Counted from the stretch's first letter, positions 10,593-24,128 are shown. The stretch is 64,000 nucleotides of DNA from Bryopsis sp. KO-2023 (GCA_030272585.1 BSYQ01000008.1:5580001-5644000); one strand, 5' to 3'. The notes: generated by a model not told the origin, from the letters alone. Program-made: numbers and translations.

Positions 10593-11195
10593 TTAGAACT
10601 TCTTAATCTCTAGCCACTTCAACGTTTCTTCGGCTTCTCTAGCCTTTTCATCCGTACTTCCGGCCGGTTCCATCACCCGTGAGGCCACGATAGTGCTTTT
10701 TTTAGCGAAAATCATACGTTCTGTGGGCGACGTTGGAACGATGTGCTTTAAAAACGGTTTAACCTTTTCACATAAACTTTCCCCCATCGATTCCGAATAA
10801 GGAAAAAGCCATTCGCTCAACTCTGAACTCCACCTCTGATGTCGAACCTTTTCGTTTTTTTCGTCACAAACATAAAACACGCTTCCGCGCATCACCAAAA
10901 TTCCCATACGACCTAAAAACGAACGAAGCACCAGCCGACTTTTCATCAACCACAAAAAACCTACCCTACCATTCTCTGTCGGCAAACTCACTATAAAAAA
11001 ACCCACGCGTTCGACCAAACTTCTGCCCCCTTCTGCCACTTCCGAAAAACCACTGTTTCCTTTCGACACTTTGGAAAAATCACTGCCCTCTGGCCCCCCC
11101 TTTCTTTTCTTTTCTACCCCTCGTTCCTTAGCCCTTTGTCGCACCAATCGATACCTATCTTTTGTTTCTTTTTCAGACCAGTCTTGCCCCAGCAT
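10593..11195 (-). CDS. Hypothetical 200-codon ORF, basic
   Basis: An uninterrupted ATG-started ORF encodes a basic protein. Residues 1-45 are rich in K, R and E; the middle carries hydrophobic segments (VGFFIVSLP, VGFLWLMKSRLVL); the last 60 residues are again charged. No domain is recognised. It lies between the 5' side of element B and the 3' end of the TrmL gene on the same strand. It could be a single-exon host gene, an ORF of another mobile element, or chance. Its length and a normal amino-acid mix argue mildly for coding. Confidence 0.35.
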   Translation of the reverse strand: MLGQDWSEKETKDRYRLVRQRAKERGVEKKRKGGPEGSDFSKVSKGNSGFSEVAEGGRSLVERVGFFIVSLPTENGRVGFLWLMKSRLVLRSFLGRMGILVMRGSVFYVCDEKNEKVRHQRWSSELSEWLFPYSESMGESLCEKVKPFLKHIVPTSPTERMIFAKKSTIVASRVMEPAGSTDEKAREAEETLKWLEIKKF

Positions 11196-11575
11196 ACGGA
11201 CACGCCAAAGTATTGGGGCACAATTTTCTCCTTCAATTAACAGATGCCCTCATCTCACAGGACACCGCCCTCACAATGACAAGTGAATGACAAGGGGGTT
11301 GCACCTTGCAAGTGAACAAATTCTTTGCAACATGGTGGGGTGGATGCAGGAAGCGAATCACAGGAAGTAAAAAGAAACTGTTATGGAACGCGTAGCTCGG
11401 CAAGCAAAACCCCGTTACATTTTGTGACACTTCCTCCCAACATGGATCCATCCATTACTTTGATTTCCCAAATACCACCGTCACCCGCCACAGTTTTTTG
11501 CGTGACAAGGAAAAATCCCCACATGTTTAGTAAAGAATTCAAGAACCGAGGCATTTGTGTGTGCCTTGTTCAACA

Positions 11576-14477
11576 TCATTTTGATGATTGCAACCCACGA
11601 GGGTAATCCAATTGTCGGAGGGCCTCATATACACCTATCCCAACAGAGGCTGCTAAATTTAGGCATCGGACGTGGGTTTCCTCCATTGGGATTTTAACTC
11701 TGGCCCCTCCAGACTCCACCATGTAGTCATGCGCCTAATCCCCATCCCACACAATAGATCAAGAATTCAAAATGAATCGTGCCTTTGCTTTGTTATCTTG
11801 CAGGGAATGTTTTGGTCAAGAAGACAGAGAGGTCAGAAAACCATTGAGGGTGCAACAGGTTAGGAGGCCGGGATGTTTGTGTTCATCATTGTGCAATGTT
11901 CAGAAAAAAAGTGGTTTTTGATTAAATTTCAGTATTTCCATTACATCTTACCTCATCAGGGAGGCCTGTCGATTCTGACCCAAAAACTAACCAATCCCCC
12001 GGACGATATATGAATTCTGTAAACCAACAGCTCACATCATCAACATCGATTCTTTTCAAAGATAGGGAAAATACAATAAAACATCCTCTAGTGTGCAATT
12101 TTCCACCATTTCACAAATTCTGAACGAAAAACCAATTAGAAAAAACCCAGCACAATTTCTTGGTTTTTCAGCTGCATTGTTTCAAAGCTGAAAGTTCCAT
12201 GGAGCCTCTTATCCATATACACACTGGAATGACTGTGACAAACCCACCAGATTGAGTAGCGTTACCATAAGCAGCGAATGTTTCAACATTAAGTATTTCC
12301 TCACAACAGATCTTGTTGAATTCTGAAGAATAGAGCTAGGGGTTTGGGGGCTGTTTTTTCCATGCATGCGTTGGGAGTGGCACTGTTTCTACTAAATATT
12401 GATGTATGGAGCTGCTCCCCACTGTGGTTACTTCCCTTAGACTATTTTTGCTGTTAAAAAAAAAAAAACAGGGGTTGCTCACAAATACCTGGCTCCATGT
12501 GTAAAGTATCGGCAAACTTTGTGAAAGCGACGAGACGCTTGGGACCCTCAATTTCTTCGAAAAACTCTCTGAAGGCCTGCAGCAAAAACAATTCATGTGC
12601 AAAACAAAACATTTCCCCTGAAAATCAAGCCGATCCCGATGCAGCCATAACCAGATATTTGATGTGCCATTTTTTGCTGTTTCACAACAGGAAAACGAAT
12701 TTTGGTTTTTCTTTTCCTTTTCGACGCACACAGACAGACTTGAGAAGTATTTGATATTGTGGGAAACAGAGATAAACGAGGACAGGGACTATTTTCTATT
12801 GTTTTTTTAACAATTTATTTTTTAAAACTATTTTTATTTTATTTTATTTTATTTTTTGGGGGGGCGCCTACAATTTGGCTTCCAATATGCATTACGAGTA
12901 AATCCCATTCATAAGTCCACAATACTATCCTCGATTGGAAAAACAAATAAAAAAAAAGGGGGGGGGGGGGGAGTGTTGAAACCCAGCACAACTACAGCCC
13001 GGGAAATTACACTTGATATGCAATTGTATGCCTCTCAAACTAGCCAGCCTTCACTGTATGTGGATTTAACATTGGAAGAATAAACAAACTAAATAAACTA
13101 ATAAATTAATGTATCCAGGATCTTACCTCCCATGACTTGTGTTTATTGACCACCACATAAGGCCAGAAATCTAAACCTGCTCTTCTTAACCTAAGATAAA
13201 TAAAAACAGTGAATCAGCAACACCTCGTTTTCCCTTTTCTTCTCATTGTTTTGTTTCTTTGTGATTTTGAAGGTACAAGAAAAGAAAGAAAAAAAAAATC
13301 AAACCGGGTGAAATGGAATGCTGAACAAAAGCAATGTGCCCCAGCGATTCAAAAATGCAAAATTAACATTAATTATTCATTCATGAATTCAATTGGTTCC
13401 ATTGAATTAAACCAATTCCATTTAATTGCTCGGGCCTGTGAAACTTTACTTTCTTGAATCGGTGTCGAATCCGAGGGGCTCCACCAAATGGAGTCCCACT
13501 CTGGTGGCTGCACACGTTCGGGCAATATTTCCTGTGTTCTGTGGAATCGACGGGTTCACCAAAACCACATGCAAATCCTTTCGATGGTTTCCTCTGGTGT
13601 TGAAAAATAGAAAGAAATTAAAAAAAGGAAAAACAAATCAAAACATGGGAGAAAAAAAAGGACATCGATTATCAATTAACTGCCCTTTCAGCATGATAAA
13701 CCGCAAACGAAACATACAGTGAAAAAGCTTTTGCTTCAACCACCCATCTTTACAGTCAAAATTGATCTCTCTTACGACGCAATACGTATCTTTTTTTTTT
13801 ATTTTTTTTTCTATTTTTTTATCTTATTCATTCACTGGGTTCAGGGGGAAGCCCATTTATCAATCATCCTCTTCTGTAAAGAATTTCCCAAAACTACAAA
13901 AATTTCTGCTGCTTACAACTGGGGCATTGTTGGGGTGCCTGCGGACCATATTGAAACAAACATTTTGCTAATTTCACCTGTCTCCGCTGCTGTACAAATC
14001 CCACATGCCCCACAGCGAATTCTCTCCATCCTTGCTTACTTCTTCAGCAGCAGCTGAAACCAGGCAGTTTCTCAGAAGCTTCCCACTAAAACACATAATC
14101 AGAAACACAACAGAAATAAGAATTCTGCCCAGATCAGGTCAAACCCATTGATTTGATGGGTCGACTGCTTACTAATATTGGTCAGATGTTCAACTTTCTT
14201 TTCTTACAGGGCAATATGAAATTATCTTGACAAGGTCACCCCTCGATTGCTCAATTTCTGTGTGAAAGAATCCACTCCACACATCCTTCCATGTGCAGGA
14301 GACAAAAAAAAAAAAAAGCAGAGCTCAAGTGAGATCAATTTCACACCGTCGTGTTGGAAGCAGTCGAGGAGCGGAGAATGCATTTTTCCCCACAGTTTTC
14401 ACGGAACGAGGGCGATTGGCCGCCGAAAAGAATTGCGGCTGCGGATGACACCAGCATCCAGTGGCGGGTGTCGTCAT
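11576..14477 (-). CDS. TrmL-like tRNA (cytidine/uridine-34 2'-O)-methyltransferase, SPOUT family
   Basis: Six exons join in phase to 216 codons: 14477-14347, 13593-13450, 13190-13127, 12576-12489, 12016-11952 and 11734-11576. All introns are GT-AG. Exon 1 (ATG at 14477) encodes about 45 residues rich in S, R and A, a likely organelle targeting peptide. The rest matches the TrmL/SpoU trefoil-knot enzymes: [18 protein letters not shown] near residue 53, [20 protein letters not shown] and HKSWEAF in the middle, [14 protein letters not shown], then IPM and the knot motif [17 protein letters not shown] at the C-terminus. Known family role: transfer of a methyl group from SAM to the ribose of the wobble nucleotide of certain tRNAs. 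Given the leader, chloroplast or mitochondrial tRNA is the likely substrate. It is head-to-head with the F-box gene, 554 bp between starts. Confidence 0.9.
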
Positions 14478-15031
14478 CGAGAATCGGAGAGGTTGAACAG
14501 AAATTGATCCGTACCTGCAACAAATAGATCAAACCTTCTTTGCTGACGTGAGACGATTTCTTCTCCAAAATATTTGCTCAAAACACATTCGAAAAAAAAC
14601 CAAAAGTGAGCATCTCTTTCTCTTTGATGGGATTGGAATTTTTTGCCAGAAAGGAGCCAACACAATAAAAACGCACAGAAAAGAAATGATCTGGGTGACA
14701 GAAGGAGAACTGGCTTCTTCTCAACTACGGCCTTCCAAAAACGCCATCAGATCACCTCACACCCATGATGGAAAATAGTGTGACTTCTCAGTAGTTGGGC
14801 GATGTACACGCCATTTGTATTCGTGAGCGCCTTGGCTTTTAAGGTTGTCCTTAAGCGACTGCCCACAAGAGGGACACTACAGGGGGCGATATTGCGGCTG
14901 GCGGCGGCGGCGATTCTATTCACTACTGCCTCGTCTGGACCTGGTTTTCTCAATACGCTGCGGACCGGTTTCGTCAGTTTATCGAGGGAGAGTGAGAGTG
15001 GAGCGCTTCCGGGAAGGGGCGATCAGAAGCT

Positions 15032-17472
15032 ATGCAGGGTGGCTGGAGTTTTACGGAATTGCCAGATATAATATTGCTGGAGACATTGAAGCGTTGCGAT
15101 GGTCAGAGTATCGCCAGAGTCCAAGCAGTTTCGAGACGCTTCTGTTTTTTTGGACGTCTGACGACGGTGTGGCGTGAGAGCATATTGAACTATCACGGTT
15201 TTCTGGTTCCCCACGATCGAGCCGACTCTTGGAGGGCGTTGCGCGACGTGTACAGGTACGCAGGTTTCGTTTCCGTGGTCAGTCTGGTCATGACTGCGCA
15301 CATGGAGAGGACGCCGCATTGTTTTGGCTGGGTAGAAAAGCCACGGTGTTATTGCGTGGGCGGTTGTGCGCGGAGTGCCGCCGTTGTACTGGGCGCTTGT
15401 TCGCCGTCAATTTCGACACGCGCGCGGCCCACGCGTTTACGGAAGTTTCGACTCGGTGGATTGGGGAAGTTGGGATTTCAGCCCAATTACGATCAGGAAA
15501 CAGAGCTTCGATTCGCGGTTCAACGACTCCCAGATTCGGGCGCGAACAGGCAGATGCATTTTCCTCGAGATTCTGGGATTGTGGTTTTGTGAACAGAATG
15601 TGTACACACACACACACAACCCCCAAAATATATATAGAAATGTAAACACAATAACATATCAACATTCAAGACCCGGGTGCAGAAAAACATACTGATTTTG
15701 ATCAAATTACCCCCAGAAGGAAATTATACTAAAAGTCAAGATCCCTGGTAGCTTGATTAGCTCGGCAACTGATGCTTTTATGCATCCCATTGCAGTGGGA
15801 AGCAGAGGCCCAGATCTCGTTTTGGATGAAAAGATGTCTGTGAAATTGGGCATACGTTTTGAGCTGATAATGGACCTGTGGTGGTGACGTGCAGGGAATT
15901 GGTGTGTGGCGAATCGATGGAGTATCGATTGCCTTTCCGAGGTCTGTGTACGGATGGAGGCATGCAAGATGACGACGCTTCCCTGTGGGTGGATAACATG
16001 TTCCATCGAAACGTGTCAGCCTACTATGGCAGCAGGTACATTTCCGGTGGTGTTTTTTTCCCCATAAAGTTTTATGTCCATTGAAATATATATGAACGCA
16101 TAAAACCCCCCAACCAAATCACCTGCAAGTTTGCCTAATGTAAATTAAACCAGGGTCAATACAATCCTGCTTCGATTGATTTCCTGGACTGGAACTCGGC
16201 GTACAACCGTAGTTGATATTCAATGGCAGCAAGCAGTTGCTGATGTGACATGCCTCTTTTTTTTTTGCTTTTTTTTCTTCTTTTGGTGGGATGGTTTTTT
16301 TTTTTTTACCGAAGTGTGTGTGTGTGTGTGTTTCTCCAGCTCAATTTCATCAAAGGGCGTTCGGTGCATCGGCCTGTATCGACCTCGACTGGGGGCCACC
16401 GCCCCTCGCTCCATTGATTGCTGCCCGATCCAGAGCCAACACTTGATCACCAAGTACAGGAAATCAACCCCACGCAGCCAATCCCTCCACGTCGATCGCA
16501 GACTTGCAGGTTGGGAGTCAGACAGCCGAAACCGAGTGCTAGTCTTGACGAACAGAATCCAAGTGAACAGGGCAGGGTTTTTCATCAACCCCGTGGAGCG
16601 TGGATTTGTCATGCTGGGGGAGGAGAAAGCCACATGTCAGTCAACCAGGCGGTCGATGAAGGGCGATGGGGTTCAATTGCTGTACGCTAGAGCGACGGCT
16701 CCGTTGACCGGAGTAATCAATGGGTTTGCGAACTTGGAATCTGTGTTGGTTGCTGCCCAAGATGGGAAAATTGACGTGCCTGTCAGGGTGGGGTGCGAAA
16801 TTGGCAATGGGGGCTGTGGTGAGTGGGCGGAGTTTGGTGTGAGTGGGGACTATTCTGCTGTGCTGCGGCCGGTGGTTTGGTTTCGATTTTACTCCAGGGC
16901 TGAAAAGCTGGGTGGATGGACCAGAGAAAGGCAAATGAGAATGACGTGTTTGGAAGGTGGGGGTCGCTGTGGCTGTCCCAGAAATACTGGAACTGATCCT
17001 TTTTCCTCAAATTTTTCTTTAAAAAAGAATTGAGCTGGGAGGGCATTGCCTTTCGAGAAAAAGAAATCGGCTTTGCACGTAGTTGAATAATAACGGATGA
17101 TTCTTCTGTTTTTCAAGTGGTTTTTTCTTCTTTTTCAAATGTATTACGAGGTTGAAACCCCCATGGAGCCCATCCACTGTGCAGATGAGTAATAATAATG
17201 ACTAATAATGTAAGCCTTATTTTTTTTTACCAGGGAAATTTGCAGCGATGGGTTCAGCTTTTGTTGCTGTGAATGCCGATGTCGAAAATTCTGCACGCCC
17301 CAGCGGAGTTTTGGACATTCAATTGTCCAGACCTGTCGTGGGGGATGCGGCTTGCGTTATTTTGAGCAACGGAGAAAGCGTCATGTCAGACATAGGGAAT
17401 ATGTCAGGCTTTCAGAAAAACGTGGAGGTCAATTACGTTTGGATGATGGGCAGGGAAATCGAAGTGCATTGA
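15032..17472 (+). CDS. F-box protein, multi-exon
   Basis: The ATG at 15032 begins an F-box within the first 60 residues (LPDIILLETLKRC, VQAVSRRF), expected to bind SKP1 in an SCF ubiquitin ligase. Exon 1 probably ends at 15255 and exon 2 starts at 15336 (80-bp GT-AG intron). Exon 2 continues with a Cys pair, LCAECRRCTGRLF. Further coding stretches are 15863-16036 (TCRELVCGESMEYRLPF), 16154-16244, about 16340-16985 (GFFINPVERGFVMLGEE, VRVGCEIGNGGCGEW), and the last exon about 17235-17472, ending EVNYVWMMGREIEVH. The middle exon joins are not settled: two junctions do not agree in phase, so there may be missed exons or a lesion. The substrate-binding C-terminal region matches no repeat family I know. 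Confidence 0.6.
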
Positions 17473-19990
17473 GAAAAGAAATGAACGGAAGTGCAAACAA
17501 AAAACAATCGTTTTTTCAAAAAAGGAAGGATCTGTGCAAATGGAAGGAAAAAAAAAAACAATCGTTTTTTCAAAAAAGGAAGGATCTGTGCAAGCCGAAA
17601 AAAAAAAAACAAAAAAAAAACAAAAAATTTGTCTCGACCTTTGTCGATTTTTTCTTTTTGGGGTGGGGGGAGGTTTTTCAATAATTTTATTAGTTGACGA
17701 TGGGGGGAAGGGCTTTCAGTAAAATTGAGTGTAGGTATGGGCAAGGGGGGAAAAAAAATTGAAGAAAAAAAAAATGGGTGAAAAAGCAGAGAAAAAGGGG
17801 AGGGAGGCAATCAAGCATCTTTTTATTAGAATTAGGTGGGGTCACTTTTCTGTGTATTTGGTGCGTAAAAAATCATTGTTTGTTTGTATTATTTTTTCAT
17901 TGTCGGTTTCGCAGCATATGTTGAGAGGTTGTCTGGATGCTAAACAAATAACAAGAAGGAAATTCAAAAAAAAATTAAATTTTAAAACACAACTTTCTCA
18001 AGGTATTCTTATTTGGTTAGATGTTAAGCAACTGTAGGCAAACCTCAATGTTTCAAGATATGCCATACTTAGAGGAGAAATCAGTTCCAAGTTTTTGCCT
18101 AGAAATTGAACAAGAGGAAAAAGGGAAAGGATAAAACCGGAAGCTTCCAGGTTTTCTGAAAGAAAGAAAGAAAGGAAGGAAGAAACTGGACAGCCTTTTT
18201 TCTTTCCAAAAAAAAAAAAAAAGAAAAGGAAAGAACAAAAAAAAAGGATACAGATATCGGGGTTGGAGAAAAAAAAGAGAAAAAAGGAAAAAAAAAGTGT
18301 TCGACAATTTTGTTTGGGAGGGGAGAATTTAAAATTAAAAAAGAAACATAAAAGAGGGGGGGGGGCGTGGGAAGGAAGGTATTTACTATATTTTTTTATG
18401 TTTTCGCTTTTTTTTTTCTTTTCTTTTTGATGTCGGTTTTCACTGTTTCATAAAGGAAACACTGAACTGGAAAAGAAAAAATGAAAAGGATCGCAAAGGT
18501 TTGCACTTCGTGCTCAAAGCAGGAGGAAGCTGGGGGTTGGGATTTTATTTTTTTTTGTGCTAGTAGGTAAAAAAAGAAATTGGGCCTACAGAAAATGTGG
18601 TGATCAATCTGCTTTAGTTTTCTCATAGAATTATGAAGGGTTTAATGAAAAATGAAACCCCTTTCAAAGAAAAAAAATAATAAGCCAAAAAAAATGATTA
18701 AAGAAAAGGCAAAAACAGTTTGAAACACATCAAGCACTTGTTTTCAAAAAGAAACGGTGGAAAAGCATATATGTGTGGTGGTTTTTGTTTTTTTGTGTTT
18801 TTTTTTGGTGAGTGTCATTTTCGTCGAGTTGTTTTTTTTTCTATTTATAATATTTGTCTTTTTCTGACTTTTTTTTCCCTGTTTTTTTTTTTTTTTAATT
18901 AATTTTCAAGAAATATGGGGAGGACCAAGTCACAAGAACAGCAAGGGTTTTTTGTCAAGGATTTCAAAATCGAAAAAAGCAAAGAAGAAGAAAAAGAATG
19001 GTTTGGGTAGGGCAAGTGTTTTTTTGGAGGGAAAGTATGAAAAAGAAATTAGGCTGGTGATCATTTTGACAAGACCTATCAACAAGCCTTTTCGAGTTAT
19101 TGGTGAGGTGATTTCATTTTCTTTGTAGCATTGTGGGGCTGTAATGAACTTGTATGGAAAAGATTTGGAGTGCGAAGCAGATGTGTGAAGAAAAACCCAC
19201 TGAAAACGCCCTCACTGCAATATTGGTCGGAGCCCAAATTTCCTTGGGGATTTTTCCAGACACCAAAAAGTGATGGCTGTTTTCATCATCGCTGCTAGAC
19301 AGTGTTGAAGCGGAAGTGCATTCGAAAGTTTCCTTCTTGTTGTTCTGCGTCCATATGCATTTGCTACTGTGTGATTTTCCAAGTCTATACCAGAATCGAA
19401 AACATGAAAAACCGGTTGGAGAGTCGACTCCCCTCATCCTTGGTGTCTGTATTGGTGTGATGCTGGTTGGTTATGTATGGGTTCATGATGCATGCCATTG
19501 ATGTCAGACTGTTCTCAGATCTGGAGTCCCAATGATCGTACATGTGTATTTGTTTAGCGCGTTGACCCCTGATGTCTGTATGCCATTTCACATGAATCCT
19601 AGGATCCTTTGATTCAAACAGCATCCTTTAGATTTTGTGTTCCATTTTCATCACGATCTTGTTAGATATGTGGAGGTTATTTTGGGATGTGTATGCATGC
19701 ATGCATGCATGATTTTTTCATGAAAAAATAAAGGTTGATGTCAAAGCTGGCGTTCACGGAGGGTTTTCATGGAGGTTTCAACAGAACCACTTCCAAGGGT
19801 AAACACTGGAGCAGGATGGGATGACCCAGCGATAAATAATGAGAAAGGCAGAGGGGCCGGGAAATGGGTGGGGGTACAGTAACATCGATGGTATTCAGCA
19901 CTTCAGCCACCAGAGGCAAAACACAGTATACACTTAAATTTTCCACTAAAAAACAAACAAAACTCATTTGTGGCCCTTCTGATAGGTTTT
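17473..19990. other. Intergenic, low-complexity poly-T/poly-A
   Basis: About 2.5 kb between two convergent genes. It is dominated by T, A and G homopolymer runs; 17510-17610 contains a 66-bp near-exact tandem duplication around TTTTTTCAAAAAAGGAAGGA. A part at 19452-19540 resembles 53279-53385 (shared GCATGCCATTGATGT core), and a GCAT microsatellite lies near 19694. No coding signal was seen. Confidence 0.6.
19770..19930. repeat. Direct repeat left of the tandem paralogue array
   Basis: This stretch, from CCACTTCCAAGGGTAA to AGCCACCAGAGGCAAAAC, recurs in the same orientation at 29241-29460. The copies are clearly related but diverged, and the right-hand copy has an extra block of about 60 bp in the middle. 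They bracket the three-gene array. Confidence 0.75.
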
Positions 19991-22900
19991 TCAGGTTTCA
20001 GGGGGAAACAATCCTGCTGTATTAATGGATACACCTAACTCAACAACCATCCCTACTCCATACCAAGAAAATCGTAACCATTGCTCATGAGCATGAGCGT
20101 AGCAGCCCTCCAAAAACATGTGAAAACCAGAAAAAGGCCTGATTTCAATCAACCTGTTGTTTCAAGTGCGAGGAGCTGTGGCAAACAGACTGCCCTCAAC
20201 ACCTACCAAAACAGCCAGGGTTACACCAACCCCTCCAGCCGATTCCCTAAAGACAACACCAACCCACTCGACCACTCAATCTTTCTTTCCCCGAAGCATA
20301 CATCGAAAAAATGCCATCCATAAAACATGGATCTCCCAATCTGCGCTGATGCCAGTCTGCCTTTCATTTAGTCACGAAGCGATCCCATCAATTCCCATGC
20401 ATTTTTTTTTTTTTAACTCTTGGCAGTGCATTTCCTTCCATAAAATTGTTCTCCATTTCTTGCTTCTGAGGGGCTTGTCAAATTTCCAGCTTCTGTTCAA
20501 CATGCAGGGCCCTTTCCAATCTGTGATTTATCCCCAGTATGGTTCCGAAAGTCAAATCGGCACTTTTCTCCACACTCCAGCCTCGCTTGCCCGGTTTCTT
20601 GCAAATGCATCTGCCGCTGATCTCCATCCAACAGTTTGTAAAGGAAGGTCCACAGAGGAAAAGCATCCACACATGATCCTGACAGACAAGATACAATTCT
20701 TAAGATGGTGATGCATTCGAGAAAAAAATGGCAATCAGTCCTCGAGGCTGGAAAAATCTGGGGGCACACCAACGCCGGATACTCCTGTCAAGAAACTGGA
20801 CTTACCATCAACAGCCCTCCATATCGATCCCAAATGTGTCGAAGACATCTGAGTCTTGCCTCTTGGCCAGTCCCCATCAAAGTGTGCAATCTCAAAACAA
20901 CAAATGCATCATCTCGACTCCGTGGCAGCTGGGTTCCATCATCCATATGGACATGCATGTGTCACATGTTGAAAATGGGAAATTCAATCGATCGTGGGGA
21001 TGCCAAACGTGTCGATCGGGCTCCATCTTGGAGCTTTCCAATGGGAAGCACGTGCATGACTCATCAATGTGATTCTGATTGGGACGTCCTGTCTCACTGG
21101 AGAAAAAATAAAACCCCTTTTAAAAACAAAAAAAAGATGCACAAAGCAAAATTTCACTTCCTTCCCTGTAACCCAACAGGAGCATTTACAGCCACTGCAA
21201 AAACCTAAAACAAAATAGACACTGCAGCTATTGCCTTCTCGATCCCTCTTTTTAACTTAGCTGTCCATCCTTTCATGTTTATTTTTCTCACCTGCAATCT
21301 TGAAAAGATGGTTCCAGCAACTTCCACCTCCCAAGTCAACTTCTGCCCACATTTTTTTAATCGTACAGTTTGATCACTCTGGAAAAAAATTCCAGCCCGC
21401 CAACTCAACTTTTTTTTGCAAACTTCACAGACTGCGAGTGGATGACCACTGTTTTGGGTGAGAAGAAATAATTTCATAACTTAAGCTTGTCAATAATGAG
21501 TTAAAAAAATCTTGAAGAAAGGCAAAAAATGTGATGCCTATTGTTGATCATTGACTGACTTGATCCTCTTGGGAAACAAGAGCTCTGTTAATAAATATCA
21601 TTGGGCTGGATTTTTTTTTGTTTTTGATGCTGGCCATTGATGTGACCTGTGCATGTGCAAATGATGAGGATCCAAGGCATCGACCCTTTGAATTTTGATT
21701 GTCTGTAACTTTGCATTGTTGTGTAGGAAGAACACATGTCAAACAGATTGGTTAAATTTGATATTCCCATGATTGCAATATAGGAAATTTGTTGATCGAA
21801 GCGTCGCGAGAAGGTTTGAAGGGATATCCCTGCTGCATCCATGGCTCGATTGAAGGCGCATTTGGGTTGAGAGAGAACTGAAAAGAAAGGATTTGATTCT
21901 GATTTGAAGTCTCCATGCAGAACAAAACGATGTATTTTCCATGCAGCTTTATCCTTGACTGATACAGTTTTTGTGATGGTGCCCCGGAGATGGGGAGGCA
22001 TTTTAACGTGGATCTTTGATTGCATTCGGCTATTCGTGAGTCAGTTGGACCAGCACCAAGGAAGCCAATGATTTTGATCAATAATTTTATGCAGTATTGC
22101 GAAAAAAAAACTATTTAAGGGAAGTTGCACTTGAATTTAGTGAAGTTTGAGGAAGGCGGTGATTAAATCCTCCTTCAGAGAAACTTGGTCCAGGAAAACC
22201 ACTTGATGTATGCACGTAATGCAGTTTTGATGTTTGATTGGAACGGAGGGCAAAGAAACATGTCCTTATGAAAAGAAGAACAGTTGCTGATGTGTTGAAT
22301 GGGTACCTCTGTGCATGGTGCATTGACTGGATTCCGACAATGGATTCGCAGGCTGTTGAGCTTTGCGTTGATACTTGAAACTTGAAAACAAAAGAAAACC
22401 AACAGAAGTGGCTTTGATAGAACATTTTTTGAGCAACCAGAAACGCTGCTGCATTCCTTCCTGGAATGCCTCCTTGGAGTTGACAGGTCAGCTTTCTATG
22501 AACATCAAAAGCCATTATCGAGGATAAAGAGTTCACTCCCTTCAGCGATGCTGGAGAAGCTTATTGGGTAGATCGTGGCAATAAATGCATGTCTTGCAGA
22601 AAACAATAAAGTCCTGTTGAATGCATTATATCTTGGACAGAAACCAACAGAGAGGACATTGAAAAAACTTGCAGGTAACCTTGATGTGCATTGGCACAGT
22701 CCCCTGGTGCAGTCTGTTCGAGATATGGGAGGCTGATATTTGAGTCGATAATGCAAATTGATAAAGAAACTTGATTCAATGATTGAAAACGAGATTGCCT
22801 TTGAATAGCTTTTGTTGTTTTACTTGTCTGATGCAGTTGGACTCCTGGGTGTATTCCATCCATCCATCGGATATCATCTGTGAAAATTAACACAACAAAA

Positions 22901-23170
22901 CTCAGACGGTGTGGAGCTGCCAAAATATGTATTTCATTGAACAAAAAAAATGACTGAGCATGCCATGATTTGCATATGTACTCAAAAGCACTAAAAAGTA
23001 AACAAACACACAAAACAATTGCAAAGAAACGATAAAAGTTATTCTCACCTTGACCTCCAGGCATTGGAACTCCCTTGATAAAAATTCACAGCCAACTACT
23101 GATTTGCCATCGCCCGCTCTCCAAATCAGTACGCATTGGTATCATCTTTTTTCACCTTCTGAAAGCTCTC
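19991..23170 (-). CDS. Paralogue A of the tandem unknown-protein family (model incomplete)
   Basis: Coding-like blocks occur in the same order as in paralogue C but are more diverged. From the 5' side: a block ending CEFLSREFQCLEVK before a GTGAG donor at about 23047; a block after a TTTTCACAG acceptor near 22880 with WMDGIHPGVQLH; ICIIDSNISLPYL near 22745; SVQDIMHSTGLYCF near 22620; and a last block with FLEGCYAHAHEQWL, whose frame stops at 19991. Blocks B and C have matching segments at each place (for example I-D-[SC]-x-I-x-LP). Not all joins keep phase, and the acceptor before the last block is not canonical, so this copy may be decayed. Function unknown. Confidence 0.4.
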
Positions 23171-23248
23171 CAAAACTTCCTTCTTTTTTTTTTAAAGTTT
23201 TTAAATTTTTTTTTCCTATTTTTTCTTTCTCTCTCCCCCCCCCTCCTA

Positions 23249-23717
23249 TTGAGGTTTCTAGCGCCCCACCCACACCCTCCTGAACTCCCCACCGGGTCCC
23301 ATGCGCCGGGGGCTTGGTCGGGGGCTCCGTTCCATGCTCCTTCAGGGCTTCATGGCTTCATGGCTTCGGGGCTTGGGGCTGCTCGGCTTGAGGCTGCTCG
23401 GCTGACCTGGTGGGTGGGGGCAAGGAGATCCTCGCCCCCAGCAGAAAAATGTGGCGTCAATAGGTTGTCAAGATGAAAAAAAAGGGAACAGAATTTTTGC
23501 AAAGAGGAAAAACCCTTACCAAAGCCCATGACGGCAGAGTGGGTGGAAAGCGTCCATGACAGCTCTCCAGTGGGGTTGGGCTTCGGGGCACAGTGGCACG
23601 GCTCCAGCTTGGACGGACCGGGGTGGGGGCGGGGAAAGTGGGGGGTTCATGGGCTGGGACGGGGGGAATTGGCGCATGGGACGGTGCCTTGGTGAGGAGC
23701 CCCGCTAGAAACCTCAA
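23249..23717. mobile_element. 0.47-kb inverted-repeat element, copy 1
   Basis: The ends are perfect 15-bp inverted repeats, TTGAGGTTTCTAGCG. The body is GC-rich with short direct repeats such as CTTCATGG and GGCTGCTCGG. It is about 90 percent or more identical by eye to copies 2 and 3. No transposase is encoded, and no simple target duplication is evident outside the ends. It lies upstream of the first recognised exon of paralogue A, next to poly-C and poly-T tracts. Confidence 0.75.
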
Positions 23718-24128
23718 CCCTTTTTACCTCTTTTTTTTCATTTACCTAATTTCTTCCTTTTTTTTTTGAAAAGAGGGGGGGGGGCTAATTTTTTCGCAAG
23801 ACCAGCGCTCCTCAATCCTTACCAAAAAAAAGTGTTTATCCAATCCTCAGAGGGCATTTTTCAGAATGCTTCCCTTTCATCAACTTTCGATGTCTTTTTG
23901 TTTTTGCCTCTGATCTATTTTTTTTCTTTTGTTGATCAGCCTACACTTTTTCAATCCATCAAATTCTGAGGGGAAGAAGAATTCAACAAAGATCCATTTT
24001 CCCCAGAAAACAGGAGTGAATCATCATGCTGGTCTTGGCCTGATTGAACTCAAGATATTTTTTTCTGAATCTCCCATATCACTTTCGCTTTCTTCTTTGC
24101 CATGCTAAAACAACTCCTTGCCAGTCAA

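Noticed and set aside
22170-22880. Plus-strand LINE C-terminal region with a zf-RVT-like PETLLHSFLEC
   Set aside because: The Cys-Cys to His-Cys spacing is wrong, the frame carries stops, and the minus-strand reading aligns in order with the two neighbouring paralogues.
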